This document shows, in pieces, positions 10,836-22,513 of a stretch of 64,000 nt of DNA. This DNA is from Zizania palustris (taxonomy: Eukaryota > Streptophyta > Magnoliopsida > Poales > Poaceae). The notes under the pieces were generated by a model, which saw only the letters and a program-made list of their open reading frames with translations, did no database searches and was not told the origin of the DNA. The position numbers and the translations under genes are program-made. Where the stretch lies: NCBI GenBank assembly GCA_019279435.1, contig JAAALK010000289.1, forward strand, positions 90,055,023-90,119,022, read 5' to 3'. Position 1 is the stretch's first letter. The number at the start of each line of letters is the position of its first letter.

Positions 10836-12121
10836 TGTTGACACGAAAACGTGCCCCCGCACTTGGGTCAGTTCGACGATCCAAAAGTGTGTGTATACTT
10901 AGGGACAAGCCTAAGCGTAACACAGCACCGACGTCGCGTTCCGACTACCCTTAGTCGTGGTAAGGGGGGTGGAGTCGCTAGACAATCAGATCACACAAAA
11001 TAATCCAATTAGCCAAAATAAATATATTAAATAGAATAAATCAGCAAACCGGTTGGAGCTTGTCTGCTTCAAAGTATGGTGTGAAGGGGGTCACCGAAGT
11101 ATACCTTCGGCGTCTGATGTGAAGTATCCCGCCGAAGGGTGCCTTCGGCATTTGGACTGATGTGATCGAAGATGAACTCCGAACAGATCTGGACGCGACA
11201 ATCACCTTCGAACAGTGGGGTTCGGCGTGAAGTCTCCAATACAGTAAGACGTAAAATAATGACTCGAGCACGACGCGTGAGTGTGACTTCGTCCGGAGTG
11301 GAGTACGAGCGTGGCGAAGCCTGTCATGACGAAGTGTGCTGGCAAAGTGTGCGGTTGAAGCAATCCATCTCGCCGACGGGTGTTCTAGCAACCTCCGAAA
11401 TCGATCTCTGAGCTCCGGACACCTTCGACGAAGTACCTCCGAACGTAGGTAACCTGCAACAGATAAGGTTCGAAGTACTAATTCGGCTTGAGGTCCGAAT
11501 TCTACTAAGTGTTGCACTAGTAGCGAAGATAGCAATCTGTTACGCAGATTAGCAGATACATCACAGGCAAAGTAATAAGGCGATAGCAATCTATTACGTA
11601 GATTAACAGATACATCACAAGCGAAGTAACAAGGATTACCACTGTTCCAAAGTGGCCATCGGAGGGCTTCCAGGCAAACCCACGAAGAGGTACAGAAAGG
11701 TAAAAATAAAGTAAATGTGATCAAAGCTAGGGCTTTGTGTTTGATTTGTGTTGGGAGGTCTCTGAACTAGCATCGCCTCTATATTTATAGGGGCTAGACC
11801 TCTAATCTAATATGCTATAATTCGGCTGAATAGAGATAAAGACTTAGCCGAAATCATGTCCAACTTTACCTCTGCTGAAGTGGGCCTTCGGCCAGGCCTG
11901 TCGAAGCCTGCTCCTCGGGCCGAAGCTTCGGCGGCGTGGGCCTCCGAAGGCTTCCTGGCTAAAGGCCGTGGGCTGGCTGGAAGCTTTCGGAGCCCATAGC
12001 CCAATGGTCCTTCGGCCCTATAGGGCTTTGGCGTGATCAGGGACATGTGTATTTTTGGCCCAATTACCAAAATTGCTACTTTGACAATCTTAACCATTAA
12101 TGCCATTTTTTGCTATCAACA
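10836..12121 (-). repeat. 5' LTR of X (1,286 bp)
   Basis: Same length as the 3' LTR copy, with scattered substitutions, many of them transitions. On the plus strand it starts TGTTGACACG and ends GCTATCAACA, followed by the TSD copy CCACT at 12122-12126. Confidence 0.9.
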
Positions 12122-12652
12122 CCACTAATAAAGGGAAAAAGACAAATTTACCCCAAGGGTAAATTACACTGACTCTGAAAATAAAATTGGAAATGACCAA
12201 AATGCCCTTAGGGTTTTTTACTGACTCGAATAACATAGACTGTGGGCCTAAAGGAAAAATAATAAAATCCTAAATAAAGATAATCATCGGTTGTCAGTTT
12301 TGCGTCGAAACTAACAAAGCGTCCACCGTCTTTGCACCGGCTACCCGGATTAGGCCGACCCAATTCCGCAGCTTCCTCAGCCCAGCAATCACTCGCCACT
12401 CGTGTACCTGAGTCAATCCCGGTCAACAGACCAGTGGATCCTCTGCCGCTCCTAGCCCATGTACTCGGATTGGGCCAGCCCGACTCTGCGACCCCTCTGC
12501 CCGGCAGTCGCTCGCTGCCCGTGTACCTGCGTCACACGGAGACCAGATACGACATGTCTCATCTTCTCTTCACGTCTCCTCTTTGACTTCTGTTGACAAT
12601 CACTCATCACATCTGGAGTCCTAAGGCCCATTCTCTTCAACATGGTTCCTCA

Positions 12653-12905
12653 ATCTCCCCCTTGATGAGTGCATTATCAACACCCTCTTCAGAACCTGCA
12701 AAACATGTGGAAACACGAAACCAAAAACAAAAGAAAACAAAAAGAAGAAAATAAAATAAAAGTTTAACCCTAATGACCAAAAGCCGAACAGAAGCAAGAA
12801 AAACACGGTTATTATGGTTAACCAAAAATAAAAAAAACTCAGAACAAGTGCAATCTCAGAATTATCAACAAGGATATCCAAAGAGTAAAGGCAAAAGAGA
12901 CTAAA
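12653..12905 (-). other. 3' end of the E interior, with polypurine tract
   Basis: On the minus strand the sequence TCATCAAGGGGGAGAT abuts the LTR start, as in D (24674-24685). The rest is A/T-rich and noncoding. The last five bases (CTAAA, 12901-12905) are the left TSD of inserted element D. Confidence 0.8.
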
Positions 12906-14905
12906 TGAGAAATCAAGGGTTGGGTTCGGAGTTTGTGATGAGTGATTGGCAGATTTTATCCTCTGATTTGAAGGGGTCCCTCCGAAAGGGTTCGGAGGTG
13001 GTCTCACCGAAGGGTTCAGTGGGTTCTGGTTGCTGCAGCTGTTGCAGCGGAGTGTGCCTATCAGAGGGGTCCGATAGTACATGATGACTTGGTCGTACCA
13101 AAGGTTTTGGTACTTTGGGTGGTACACCGGAGTTTGTACCGGAGGTTGTTTACCCAGAGAGGTCTTTGGGGTACTGGATACACTTGTCTGTCTGTCTGTG
13201 GTGCGCAGGTGACGTCGGAGGCGATGAACGGTTCGCAGCAAGTGAACCAGGGTCAAGCGGGAGGCTTGATGCCAGGCGAGCGTGGGGTCGAGGTCGGTCC
13301 TCGGGTCAAGGTGCGCCAGGCGAAGGAAAAGAGTGCGGAGTGTGACCCCGGCTGAATTTACTCCGAGATGAAGTCCTCGGAGGCGAGGCACTTCGAAGGG
13401 TACTCTAAAAGGAGTGACTTCGGAGTTTGGCGGACAAAGTGCTCAGCGATGAGGCAAAGTGTTTGAAGTGTGCTCCGAAGGGAGGCACTCGAAGGTATAC
13501 CTGACGAAGGTCTCAGAAGTCAAGGTGCATCAAAGGCATGGTCCGGATGAGGTTCGTCGAGGAGTGTGCTTGGGGACAGACACTGCGACGAAGTGCTCAT
13601 GGAATGCTTCATGCGGAGGCCTTGAACGAAGGAGGGTCTTCGAAGGGTGATACTCTGAAGGTGGAGCTTCGGAGTGTGGCTGACTTGAGGTACTTCGGCC
13701 ATGCATGGCTTCAGCACATGGACTGATGAAGTTCGAGCTGGGAAGAGCTGTGAAGCCGTGGTGGGCCACTCCAGAGGTGATGGCGCGAAGGCTCAAGGGC
13801 TTTGATGTCTTCTGCTCAAAACCATCACTGTATCGAAGGCAGACTTCGGTGAAGCGAAGGCCATCAGGCTCAAGGCTTCTCACCGAAGCTACTGCACCCC
13901 TCGCATGCGAAGGGGGGCTTCAGAAGAATCCAAGACTGCAAAGGTTGACCGTGTCTGCTCTGCAAAAGCTGATGTTGTCTCCTCTACGAAGCTGACAAAG
14001 GAAGCCTCCAAATAAAGTAGACTACCAGTTGTACCCCCTGTTCTGATGAGACAAAACCAGTGTAAACCCTAGGGGTAAAGTAGTCTATTCACAGGGCTGA
14101 ATAGTGCCTATAAATGGTGGAGTCTAGCTAGGTCACAGTAACACTTTGAGCAACCATTTTTGAGCTCCTGTGCTAGACGCCACACCTCGTGTATTTCAGT
14201 CTGTGAGTTAATTTTGTGTTCCATGTTCAAGCAATGAAACTTTGATTTTGTTTTGATTTACTGTTTGAACTTGTATGCCTACTTTGCACTGCCTGCATTG
14301 TTCTCTTTGTGCCTCACTTCTTCCTGTGTTGAGTTTATTGCACTAGAGTGTTTTTGGAGAAGTGTGTGAGAGTTCTATGCGTGTGAAGTGTGTTTTTCAG
14401 TGTCTGTTCGCTCTGTGTAAACTGGAGGCTAGACCTCTCCGATTACTAGCAAAGCACTGTCCCTTGGGTTAAATCGAAGCCCGTTTTCTCCCCTTGTCGA
14501 AGTCCTCGATGAAGTGTGTTCAGTGTGCGTTTAGACCTTCGAAGTACGAAGCCTAGTACCAGTTGCTATCACTGAGTATTTGGTCGAAGTCCTCAGAGGG
14601 AAGTCTGCTCTTGCGAAGGGTGAAGTGCGAAGCCTGCTCGAAGGCACCCAGTGTGCGGAGCCTGCACTAACTTAGCAGGATTGAGTTTTTGGTGTTGTGG
14701 GTGGAGCGAAGTCTTCTTGACTTCGAACTTTTGCTCCTTGCGAAGCCTGATTTCGGAGCTGTGAAATACCTCCGAACCAGAACTTCAAAGGGTGTGTTCG
14801 AAGCCTATTCCGGAGAAGACATAATTAAAATAGAAGGCTATTTTTAGTTTGAAATTTTAAAAGCTCCCATTCACCCCCCCTCTGGTCGTCGTTTCCGGTC
14901 CAACA
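12906..14905 (+). repeat. 5' LTR of D (2,000 bp)
   Basis: Starts TGAGAAATCAAGGG and ends GGTCCAACA. A TATAAAT box lies near 14112, followed by a leader with CTCCTGTGCTAG. The two LTRs have equal length but differ at many sites, about 9% over the first 270 bases by eye and mostly transitions, so D is not a recent insertion. The LTR is crowded with CGAAG/CTTCG words. Confidence 0.92.
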
Positions 14906-14907
14906 AT

Positions 14908-14919
14908 TGGTATCAGAGC
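14908..14919 (+). other. Primer binding site of D
   Basis: TGGTATCAGAGC, two bases after the LTR end. This is the sequence complementary to the 3' end of initiator tRNA-Met used by most plant Ty1/copia elements. Confidence 0.95.
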
Positions 14920-14969
14920 AGGTTAAGATCACCAGATGACCTTAACCGGTTTTGTGATCTGTTGGCAAC

Positions 14970-17053
14970 ATGGACAGAGTTAGTAAAATAACTCTGTTCG
15001 ATGGGACAGACTTTGCATACTGGAAGGTGTGCATGGAGGCTTACTTGCTAAGCCAAGGAAATGCAATTTGGGAGATTGTGGACTCACAATACTCCATCCC
15101 TGAAACTCGCACATCTCAAATAGAGAAGGATCAATATAATTGTTGGGGGAATAAGTTTTCCCTTGAACAGGGGCCAAATGATGTCAGCCTCCGACAGCCT
15201 TCGGCCCGGAGCCCAACACTGACGAAGCATGTTCCTTTCTGAAGAAGTTGTTTCCAAGTCCCAAAGTTCACTTCGAAGCCCTCTAGAGCGAGGCCTCCGA
15301 ACCCCTTTGGAGCCCTCCAGAGTGAAGCCCTCAATATCCCTTAAGGTTTGCCAGAAGCTAAGTCTCAGGCTAACTTCGAAGTTAGCCTCCGGGCTTTGTT
15401 CGGAGTTAGCCTTCAAGCTCTGTTCGGAGTTAACCCTCGAACCCTGTTCGGAGTTAACCTTTGAGCTCCCTTCGGAGCCCCTCAGAGCCAGTCTCCGGAC
15501 CCTTTCCAGCCAATTCAAAGCTAAGTCTCTGAGAACCCAGTTCAGAGCCCCAGTTCGGAGCCCAGTTCGATGTATACTTCGAAGTCCACTTTGGATTGTA
15601 CTTCGAAGCCTCCCTTGCAGCCTCCGCCTGAATAGCTCCGGCCCCTACTTCGAATCCAGCAGATATTTACACCTCGCTACAGTGTAGAAGTCATACCAGG
15701 GGCCCCTCTGCCCTTAGTATGTCATTTAGCTAGTCAAGAAGTGACGTTGTCTGCCACGTCTGTAAAGCTGTAAAGCACTTTTGTACAGTAGCTAGCTTCT
15801 TTTCCCCTTTTTGCCCCTATGAGCCTAGGACTTATAGAGGGCATTTTGGTCTTTTCCTTTGGCCTGTGTGCCTATAAAAGCAGGGCCAAGCCCTTGTAAC
15901 AGGATAGCTTCTCCAGGGCCATGAAACCCTGGAGTTCACTACACCACACCGAGACACACCATGCCAAATCCACCACAAACTGGACGTAGGGCTATTATCC
16001 CCTAGTGGAGGTCCGAACCAGTATAAATCCTTTCTCCCTCTGAGAGAACCCTTCGAGGTTCATTTTACACACTATATACACATATACAAAACTTGTGTTG
16101 TAGCTAACACAATTGCTACAACAATAATGCCAACTCCAAGGCTAGAAATATATTGTTCATTGGTTTGAGTCGGAGTGAGTTTGATAGGGTGAAGCACCTT
16201 AGGACAGCTAGGGAGACTTGGACTACACTCACTATTTTTCATGAGGGATCTACACAGATTAAGGCCAGGCGCCAAAGCACATACAATCAACAGTATCAAC
16301 TGTTTGTGTAGGCACCTGGTGAATCTATAGATGCCATGTTTTCTCGCTTTGATGCGATATTGAGTAATTTGCGGTCCAACGGGATGCTTGCTTACAATGA
16401 TCATGACAGGGCTATCAAGCTTTTCTTTGCTCTTGATCGTAGCATATGGGAAGTGAAGATATCCAGCATCGAGGAGTCCGCAGGTTATGACACATTGACC
16501 TGTGATGAGCTCTTCAGCAAGCTGAAGTCCACAGAGATTGTCAAGGCATCTCTTGCATTGCATAGGAACTCCTTTCCATAGCCTTTGGCACTAGTTTCTA
16601 GCACTAGTCGTGGCACCACTGCAGAACCAAGCACATATGGCACTTGTGTTCTTGCAGGTGGTTTTGCTTTGTCCTCCCTGGTTTCTGTCACTAAGGAGCA
16701 AGTGGACACTCTGGATGATGAAGAGCTTGCTCTCATTGCCAGAAGGTTCACCTGTTTTGACCATGAGAGACGGGATCAGAGGAGAGGTGGTTTTAGTGGT
16801 TGTTTTGAGTGTGGCAACACTTCTCACATCAAGGCCAATTGTCCTAAACTCAAGAAGAGAGATGAGAGTGAGCGCCCCAAATACCACAAAAAGGAGAGGA
16901 AACCCTTTGTGAAGGGCAAGCACGGCAAGGTGGCTAAGAGGGTAGCCAAAGCCGCTTCCAAAGCATTTGTTGCTGCTCTCAGCGACATCGACAGCTCCTC
17001 AACTGAGGAGTCGAGCTTTGAGGAGGAGGAGTCTCCAAGGAAGGAGGAGAAGA
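14970..17053 (+). pseudogene. Gag of D, N-terminal half, broken by a solo LTR
   Basis: The start at 14970 (MDRVSKITLFDG) has the N-terminal copia gag motif followed by YWKVCMEAYL. The frame is cut at 15140 by a 983-bp solo LTR and resumes at 16129, where the reading continues into the capsid-like part (…IKARRQSTYNQQYQL; SIDAMFSRFDAILSNL; ELFSKLKSTEI). TAG stops occur at 16309-16311 and 16579-16581. A CCHC zinc knuckle (CFECGNTSHIKANC) lies near 16801-16842, followed by a Lys-rich basic segment and a Ser/Glu-rich acidic run. A second solo LTR cuts the frame at 17054. The E gag at 38585-39704 is homologous. Confidence 0.88.
15141..16123 (+). repeat. Solo LTR, unassigned family (983 bp)
   Basis: Starts TGTTGGGGGAATAAG and ends TGCTACAACA. 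A perfect TSD, ATAAT, flanks it at 15136-15140 and 16124-16128, and the gag frame of D resumes right after it. A TATAAAAG box is near 15872. Between about 15371 and 15470 it has three or four imperfect 23-24 bp units (TGTTCGGAGTTAACC…). No other copy of this family is in the window. Orientation is ambiguous; plus is inferred from the TATA box and the PPT-like LTR start. Confidence 0.9.
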
Positions 17054-18545
17054 TGAGAAACCATGTTGAAGAATATGGTTTTGATATTCCAGATGTGATG
17101 AGTGATTGTCAACGGAAGTCAAAGGAAGAGAGAAAGGAAGATCTGCCGAGTCTGAGGCGCATGTGACTCAGGTACACGGGCAGTGAGCGACAGCCGGGCA
17201 GAGGAGTCGTGGTGTTGGGCTGGCCCAATCCGGGTACATGGCTAGGAGCGGCAGATGATCCACTGGTCTGTTGACTGGGTTTGACTCAGGTATATTTTTA
17301 TTCGAGTCAATTATTTTTTCTAAGAATATTTTAGTAATTTTCGGAATGTATTTTTAGAGTTAGTTTATTTTACCCGAGGGTAAAGTAGTCTTTTCATGTA
17401 TTAGAATTTGCCTATAAATAGGCCCCTATCCCTTTGGGGATAGTTGACTGTTTTTACTAGAGATCAATCTACAGTCCCGTTTTTTTCTACCGTCATATTC
17501 CTCTCCGCTAATTTTTTCCGCCTAATCACATCTGTGCGGTGTGTTTTCTTCCGCCGCACGTGAACCAAGGCAGCCGCTCGACGCAGGAAAGTTTTCTTCT
17601 CCACGGCAAACTTGTTTTCTTTTAATGCTTTCGGCTCAGGTTATGTGCACTGTAATCCAGGTAGCAGGAAACGTGTAGCACCAAAAAGCAGCATGGTTCT
17701 GCTTTCATCTCGGCAGTAGCGCCTGCGGCAGGCATTGTTTTTCCTTTTCCACGCGTGGGCCCCGCTACCAGGCTCCCGCATGCCATTGGTTTTTCCCTTG
17801 TGAGCTGGTTTTTTTCTTGTTCGTCCGGTTTTCTGATTCCTGGCAAGATCACCGCCGGCCGTGTGTACAGTGCACAGGAAGCCGATCGCTTGGCGTCGGA
17901 TTTTCTGCAGTGCGCGACGACATGACCGGTGAGGTAAGTTTTTTTTGTTTAATCTCCTATATTTTAGCTGGTTAGTTGAACCAATATTTATCCATATTAT
18001 AATTAGCTGAAAAATAATAATCTCGTAGTTATCTGTTCTAAATTAAAAATTAATCTCGTCGTTAAATTTTAATCTCCTTATTAGTTATCTCGTATTATTT
18101 ATTTAAATAGATCTGTTTAATCTGCTCATATAAAAGAAAATAAAAATTTATTAGTTGTAATAATTTTTCTTTCTCTCGCGTGAAATATTTTTGGGTTATT
18201 TCTGAATTATTTTTTGGGTGATCCATATTTTATTCAGTTAATTAGTATTTTATTTTTAGACTGCAATCTGAACAATTTATTAGGATATTTAGTGTTTTGT
18301 ATTACGTCATTAAATATTTCTAGTACCCATTTTATATACTGCAGTGATTCTTTTTGTTTAGCTCTAATATCATTTTAATTAGGACACCAGTCATTTTTAG
18401 GCTAAACATCTATAGTATGAGTAATTTATTTTACTAATATTGTTTGTCCGGTTAAGTTGGTTGGGTGTTGGGTTTTCAATATAGTTTAGCAAGAATTTTT
18501 TAGGCGCCCATTCACCCCCCTCTGGTCGCTACTTTCGGTCCTACA
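17054..18545 (-). repeat. Solo LTR of the E family (1,492 bp)
   Basis: On the plus strand it starts TGAGAAACCATGTTGAAGAA and ends TTTCGGTCCTACA, which is the E LTR read in its own sense direction, so relative to E (minus) it is inverted. A perfect TSD GAAGA is at 17049-17053 and 18546-18550. The first 230 bases match the reverse complement of 12420-12652. It is about 360 bp shorter than the intact E LTR. A TATAAATAGG box lies near 17413. Because it lies in D, which lies in E, the E family was active both before and after D inserted. Its own sense direction is the plus strand; the minus label would apply to E itself. Confidence 0.88.
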
Positions 18546-18550
18546 GAAGA

Positions 18551-19757
18551 AGGACAAGAAGGGACGAGATTTCACCGGCCTCTACTTCATGGCCGACAGC
18601 GATCACAGCGGCGATGAGCTTGACTCATCTGAGGTACCTCTATCCTATGACCAGCTTTCAATTAAATTAGATGAACTGAATGAAGTAGTTCTTGGTCAGG
18701 ATAGATTACTTGTGCAAGTCGCTAGAGATAGAAAAGACCTTAGACTTAGGCTAGAATCTGTTTCTACTGAGTATGCCATGCTTAAGTCTAAAGTAAATGA
18801 TGCTGAATGTGAATCTTGTACTGTAGTTATGGGTGAGCTTGCTCAGTTGCGTTCTGTACATGCTCAAACTCTATCTGAGCTTGAGACTACACAGAAGCAG
18901 CTTTTGATGGTTGATTCTAGACCTCTTGATAATATTGAATGCATGAACTGTTCTTTATTGCGCGAGAGCATTAATTTACGTGATAAACATGTTCATGATT
19001 TAGAGGCTAGATTGGAGAGGGCCGGTAGTTCTAAGGATGTGCAGCCTGTTTGTGACACTTGCATTACCCTTAAGGACCAGCTAGGCATTGTTAGAGAGCG
19101 AGCTGAGAACCTCATGTCTGAAAATGAATACCTTCTTTCTGTGGTTAACAAATGCACTGAGGGAAAAGGTAGGATGGATTTGCTCTTGGCTAAGACCAAG
19201 ATGTGTGCTGACAGAGCAGGGTTAGCTCTAGGTTTGGGTTTTGAGAGGATTCCTTCAGATAGTGAAAACAAAACTGTTTTTACCTCTCCCACTACCCTAG
19301 AGAAAGAGAGAGCTCTGTTAGACACCCCATCAGCCAAAAAGTCTACCCGACCACCAAAGAAAACCACTCCTTCCTGCCAAGAAAAATCCTCCCAAGAAAA
19401 CCACTCAGAAGAAGCCCAAGGAGCCTGTGAGAGTTGCTCCTGTGACCCATGAGAGTGTCCCGAGGAGAGTGTTTCATTGTTCCTATTGTCAGTGGGCGGG
19501 TCATTTGGTTGGGTTCTGTTTTCGTCGCATCAAGAATGAGCGACGCTTTCAGGCGATGAGTTACCAAGACATGCATTACCCATCTTTAGGTATGCATGAG
19601 TCTGAGTTTTACTATCGTCCTGCTTTTGAGGTTCCTCGTGCTTCTCGGAGAGGTTTTGCTCCTCGAGGTGTTCACCATGTTCCATATGGTGGTAGACCCC
19701 GGGTGAGTAGCTTTGTACCTTGTCAGAGTAGGAGACCTCGACATGTTGTTCGATCAT
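18551..19757 (+). pseudogene. Gag of D, C-terminal half with coiled coil and second Cys/His motif
   Basis: Continues directly from 17053 after the solo LTR. The segment from 18589 (MADSDHSGDEL) is a long heptad-rich helix region, about 200 residues with Leu, Glu and Arg spacing and three CxxC pairs (for example CESC, CMNC, CDTC), typical of Sirevirus gag. A one-base frameshift near 19370 separates it from a Lys-rich stretch and a second motif CSYCQWAGHLVGFCF (about 19477-19520). The end is Arg/Tyr-rich. The inverted piece at 37424-37930 carries the same second motif. Confidence 0.85.
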
Positions 19758-19918
19758 AGCATGTAGGTAGACCTCGCGCTTTGCATCATTCTGATTTTCA
19801 TGTGCGTAGACCATCTACTTTTACTGCACCTACTACTCGTGTCACTCAGTGCTGGATGCCTCGTCATTCTTTCACTCACCCCAGCACCGAGCGATCGAGA
19901 TATTCTTATCGTGTGTAG

Positions 19919-21400
19919 GTGACAGATCGAGGCTTGGAGGGCACGTGGATCATGGACTCCGGTTGTTCGCGCCACATGACCGGAGATGCAGCATGGTTCT
20001 CCAGCCTCACCACAACCAAGCAAAGGGAACATATCACCTTCGGCAACAATCGAAGGAGTAGAGTGAAAGGTAAAGGTGTGGTAAGAATTAATTCAAATTT
20101 CACTCTCAAAGATTTGCTTTGGTTGAAAACCTGGGATACAATTTGTTGTCTGTATCTCAGTTGCTTGATGAGGGCTTCGAAGTGCGATTCCATCGCGATA
20201 CTTCGCAAGTACTCAATTCTGATGGCGTTATGGTATGTAAGATCTTTAGAGTTGGGAGAGTTTTTGGAGCTTATTTTTCAGAGTCATCTGGTTCTTCTCA
20301 TTGTCTCGTTGCACATTCTATTTCTGAGCTTTGGAAGTGGCATAGGAGACTAGGGCATATGAGCTTTGAGTTGCTCGCTCATCTGATTGCCCTAGGCCTG
20401 ATCCGAGGATTGCCCAAGCTCAAGTTTGAGAAGAATTTAGTTTGCGCTCCGTGTCGACACGGAAAAATGATTGTTGCTTCGCACTCGCCAGTCACAATGG
20501 TGATGACTGAACAACCCGGAGAACTTCTCCACATGGACACTATAGGTCCTTCTCGGGTTAGTTCTTTAGGCGGCAAGTGGTATGTGTTAGTCATTGTCGA
20601 CAATTTCTCTCGCTACTCTCGGGTCTTTTTCTTGCCAGCAAGAATGAAGTGTTTTCACACTTTCGGAGCTTGGCTTTGAGACTTCTCACTGAACTACCTG
20701 GTGCATTGAAATTCATTCGAAGTGATAATGACACCGAGTTCAAGAACAGTCTCTTTGTTGACTTTTGCATGGAGCATGGCATAGAACATCAATTCTCTGC
20801 TCCGCGGGTTGCTCAACAGAATGGTGTTGTTGAGAGAAAGAACCGCACTTTGGTTGAGATGGCTAGGACGATGCTCGATGAGCACAGGACTCCTAGGAAA
20901 TTTTGGGCTGAGGCCATGAACACTGCTTGTTACATATCAAACCGAATATTCTTGCGCTCAATTTTGAACTTGACATCTTATGAGCTACGTTTTGGGAGAC
21001 AGCCCAAAATTACTCATCTTCGAGTTTTTGGTTGTCGCTGCTTTATCCTAAAACGTGGAAATTTGGATAAATTTGAGTCACGCTCTTCTGACAGGATCTT
21101 TCTAGGATACACTACTCATGGTCATTCTTATTGTGTTTATAATTTGGAAACTAACACTGTCATCGAGTCATGTGATGTGACTTTTGATGAATCAACCCCC
21201 TCTGTTAGTTCTTCTTTTGAACAGGAAAATGAACACGACATGGAACAGACCATATTCGAAGAAGAAGATCCCAGAGAGTTCGAGGATGAACCCCTACTAC
21301 CCTCGACATCAACCCCGAAGCTGACCCCGCTTCAACTAATTCGGCACGAGGTCCTGAAGCAACTACCTCGACATCGGTCATCTTGGATCACTCCAACGCA
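19919..21400 (+). pseudogene. Protease and integrase of D
   Basis: The protease shows the copia active-site block WIMDSGCSRHMTGD (about 19950-19991) with Asp present. The integrase zinc domain has HRRLGH…CAPCRHGK (20340-20463). The catalytic core shows HMDTIGPSR, then FIRSDNDTEF, then QQNGVVERKNRT, so all three acidic residues of the DDE set are present. Two frameshifts break the frame, near 20120 and near 20640. The C-terminal part has the GKTSYELRFGRQP-like block and an acidic tail before RT. Sequence similarity to E integrase (30660-29102) is close. Confidence 0.9.
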
Positions 21401-22513
21401 CAAGTTGAGGGGGAGACTGCATCCCGCTGCGAGGCTCCACATCATGTTCAAAGGATGCATCCTCCCGAGCAGATCATTGGTGAGCTTGATCAAAGGGTAA
21501 CACGTTCTCATGCTCATTTCATTGATTCCGCTTTTGTTGCTTCTTTCGAGCCCTTAGATGTTAGTCATGCACTTTCTGATTCTAGTTGGATCAATGCCAT
21601 GCATGAGGAACTTGAAAATTTTGAGAGAAACCAAGTCTGGACTTTAGTTGATCCTCCACCAAATATTCATTTCATTGGAACAAAATGTATTTTCAAAAAC
21701 AAACAAGGGGAGGATGGGACTGTAGTTAGAAACAAAGCTAGACTTATATCTCAGGGTTATTCTCAATTAGAAGGGATTGATTTTACTGAGACTTTTGCAC
21801 CTGTTGCTCATCTTGATGCCATTAGGATTTTACTTGCCTTTGTGACATCCCGGGGATACAAACTCTATCAAATGGATGTCAAAAGTGAATTTCTTAATGG
21901 CTTCGTAGGCGAAGATGTCTATGTAAAACAACCCCCTGGTTTTGAAAACCCAAAGTACCCACATAAAGTCCTTAAACTTCATAAGGCTCTGTATGGACTC
22001 AAGCAGGCCCCTCGGGCATGGTATGATAGACTTAAGTCTTTTTTGCTTGAGCGGGGGTATTTGATGGGATCTGTTGATGAAACCCTGTTTACTCTCAAGC
22101 ATGGCAAATATTTCCTCTTAGTCCAGATCTATGTGGATGATATCATCTTCGGTGGCTCTTCTCATGCTTTGGTTGCCGAGTTTGCAGATACCATGAGCAG
22201 GGAGTTCGAGATGTCCATGATGGGCGAACTCACATTTTTCCTTGGTTTACAAATCAAGCAAAGCAAACAAGGTACCTTTGTTCACCAAACGAAGTACACC
22301 AAGGACCTGCTCAAGAAGTTCGACATGGCTGATGTGAAGCCCCTCGCTGCTCCAATGGCTACTTTGATAGCATTGGATCCTGATGAGGATGGAGAAGTCG
22401 TAGATCAGAAGGAGTTCCGAAGCATGATCGGCTCCCTCCTCTACTTGACTTCTACGAGGCCAGACATACACTTTGCAGTGTGTCTGTGCGCTCGTTTTCA
22501 GGCTTCACCATGA
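21383..22513 (+). pseudogene. Reverse transcriptase of D
   Basis: Begins in the acidic linker and reads through the copia RT blocks: WINAMHEELENFERN, KARLISQGYSQ, YQMDVKSEFLNG, LYGLKQAPRAWYDRL, and the catalytic IYVDDIIFGG (about 22129-22158) with both Asp residues intact. The later GSLLYLTSTRPDI block is present. The frame ends at a TGA at 22511-22513, within the start of the connection to RNase H; this region is the longest undamaged part of D. Confidence 0.93.

Larger units (their letters stand above)
5072..12121 (-). mobile_element. Element X: deletion derivative of a Tat-like gypsy retrotransposon
   Basis: Two 1,286-bp LTRs (5072-6357 and 10836-12121) flank a 4.5-kb interior coded on the minus strand. 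A perfect TSD, CCACT, is present at 5067-5071 and 12122-12126. The empty site is preserved in the other E LTR near 41085-41091. The interior keeps gag, linker, protease and the last part of integrase but has no RT, RNase H or integrase core. Comparison with relative B places the deletion at 6758-6764. X is therefore non-autonomous and could only have moved with help from a relative, unless the deletion came after insertion. Confidence 0.92.
4234..12652 (-). repeat. 3' LTR of E, split by gypsy element X
   Basis: The E LTR sequence lies at 4234-5071 and 12127-12652 (the latter preceded by the duplicated target). It matches the intact 5' LTR copy at about 40249-41613. On the minus strand it starts TGAGGAACCATG, next to the polypurine tract at 12653. 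A TATAAATA box is visible on the minus strand near 5050. The outermost 485 bp or so of this LTR are to the left of element A and outside the window. Confidence 0.85.

Noticed and set aside
12621..13391. Minus-strand 256-residue frame with a hydrophobic stretch
   Set aside because: It crosses the boundary between E and the D LTR and the TSD, so it is a chance frame.
14908..14919. tRNA fragment
   Set aside because: It is the primer binding site of a copia element; no cloverleaf is present. No tRNA or rRNA gene was recognised anywhere in the window.
18589..19452. A possible host gene encoding a 287-residue coiled-coil protein
   Set aside because: It continues the Sirevirus D gag after removal of a solo LTR and is followed by the gag Cys/His motif and pol.
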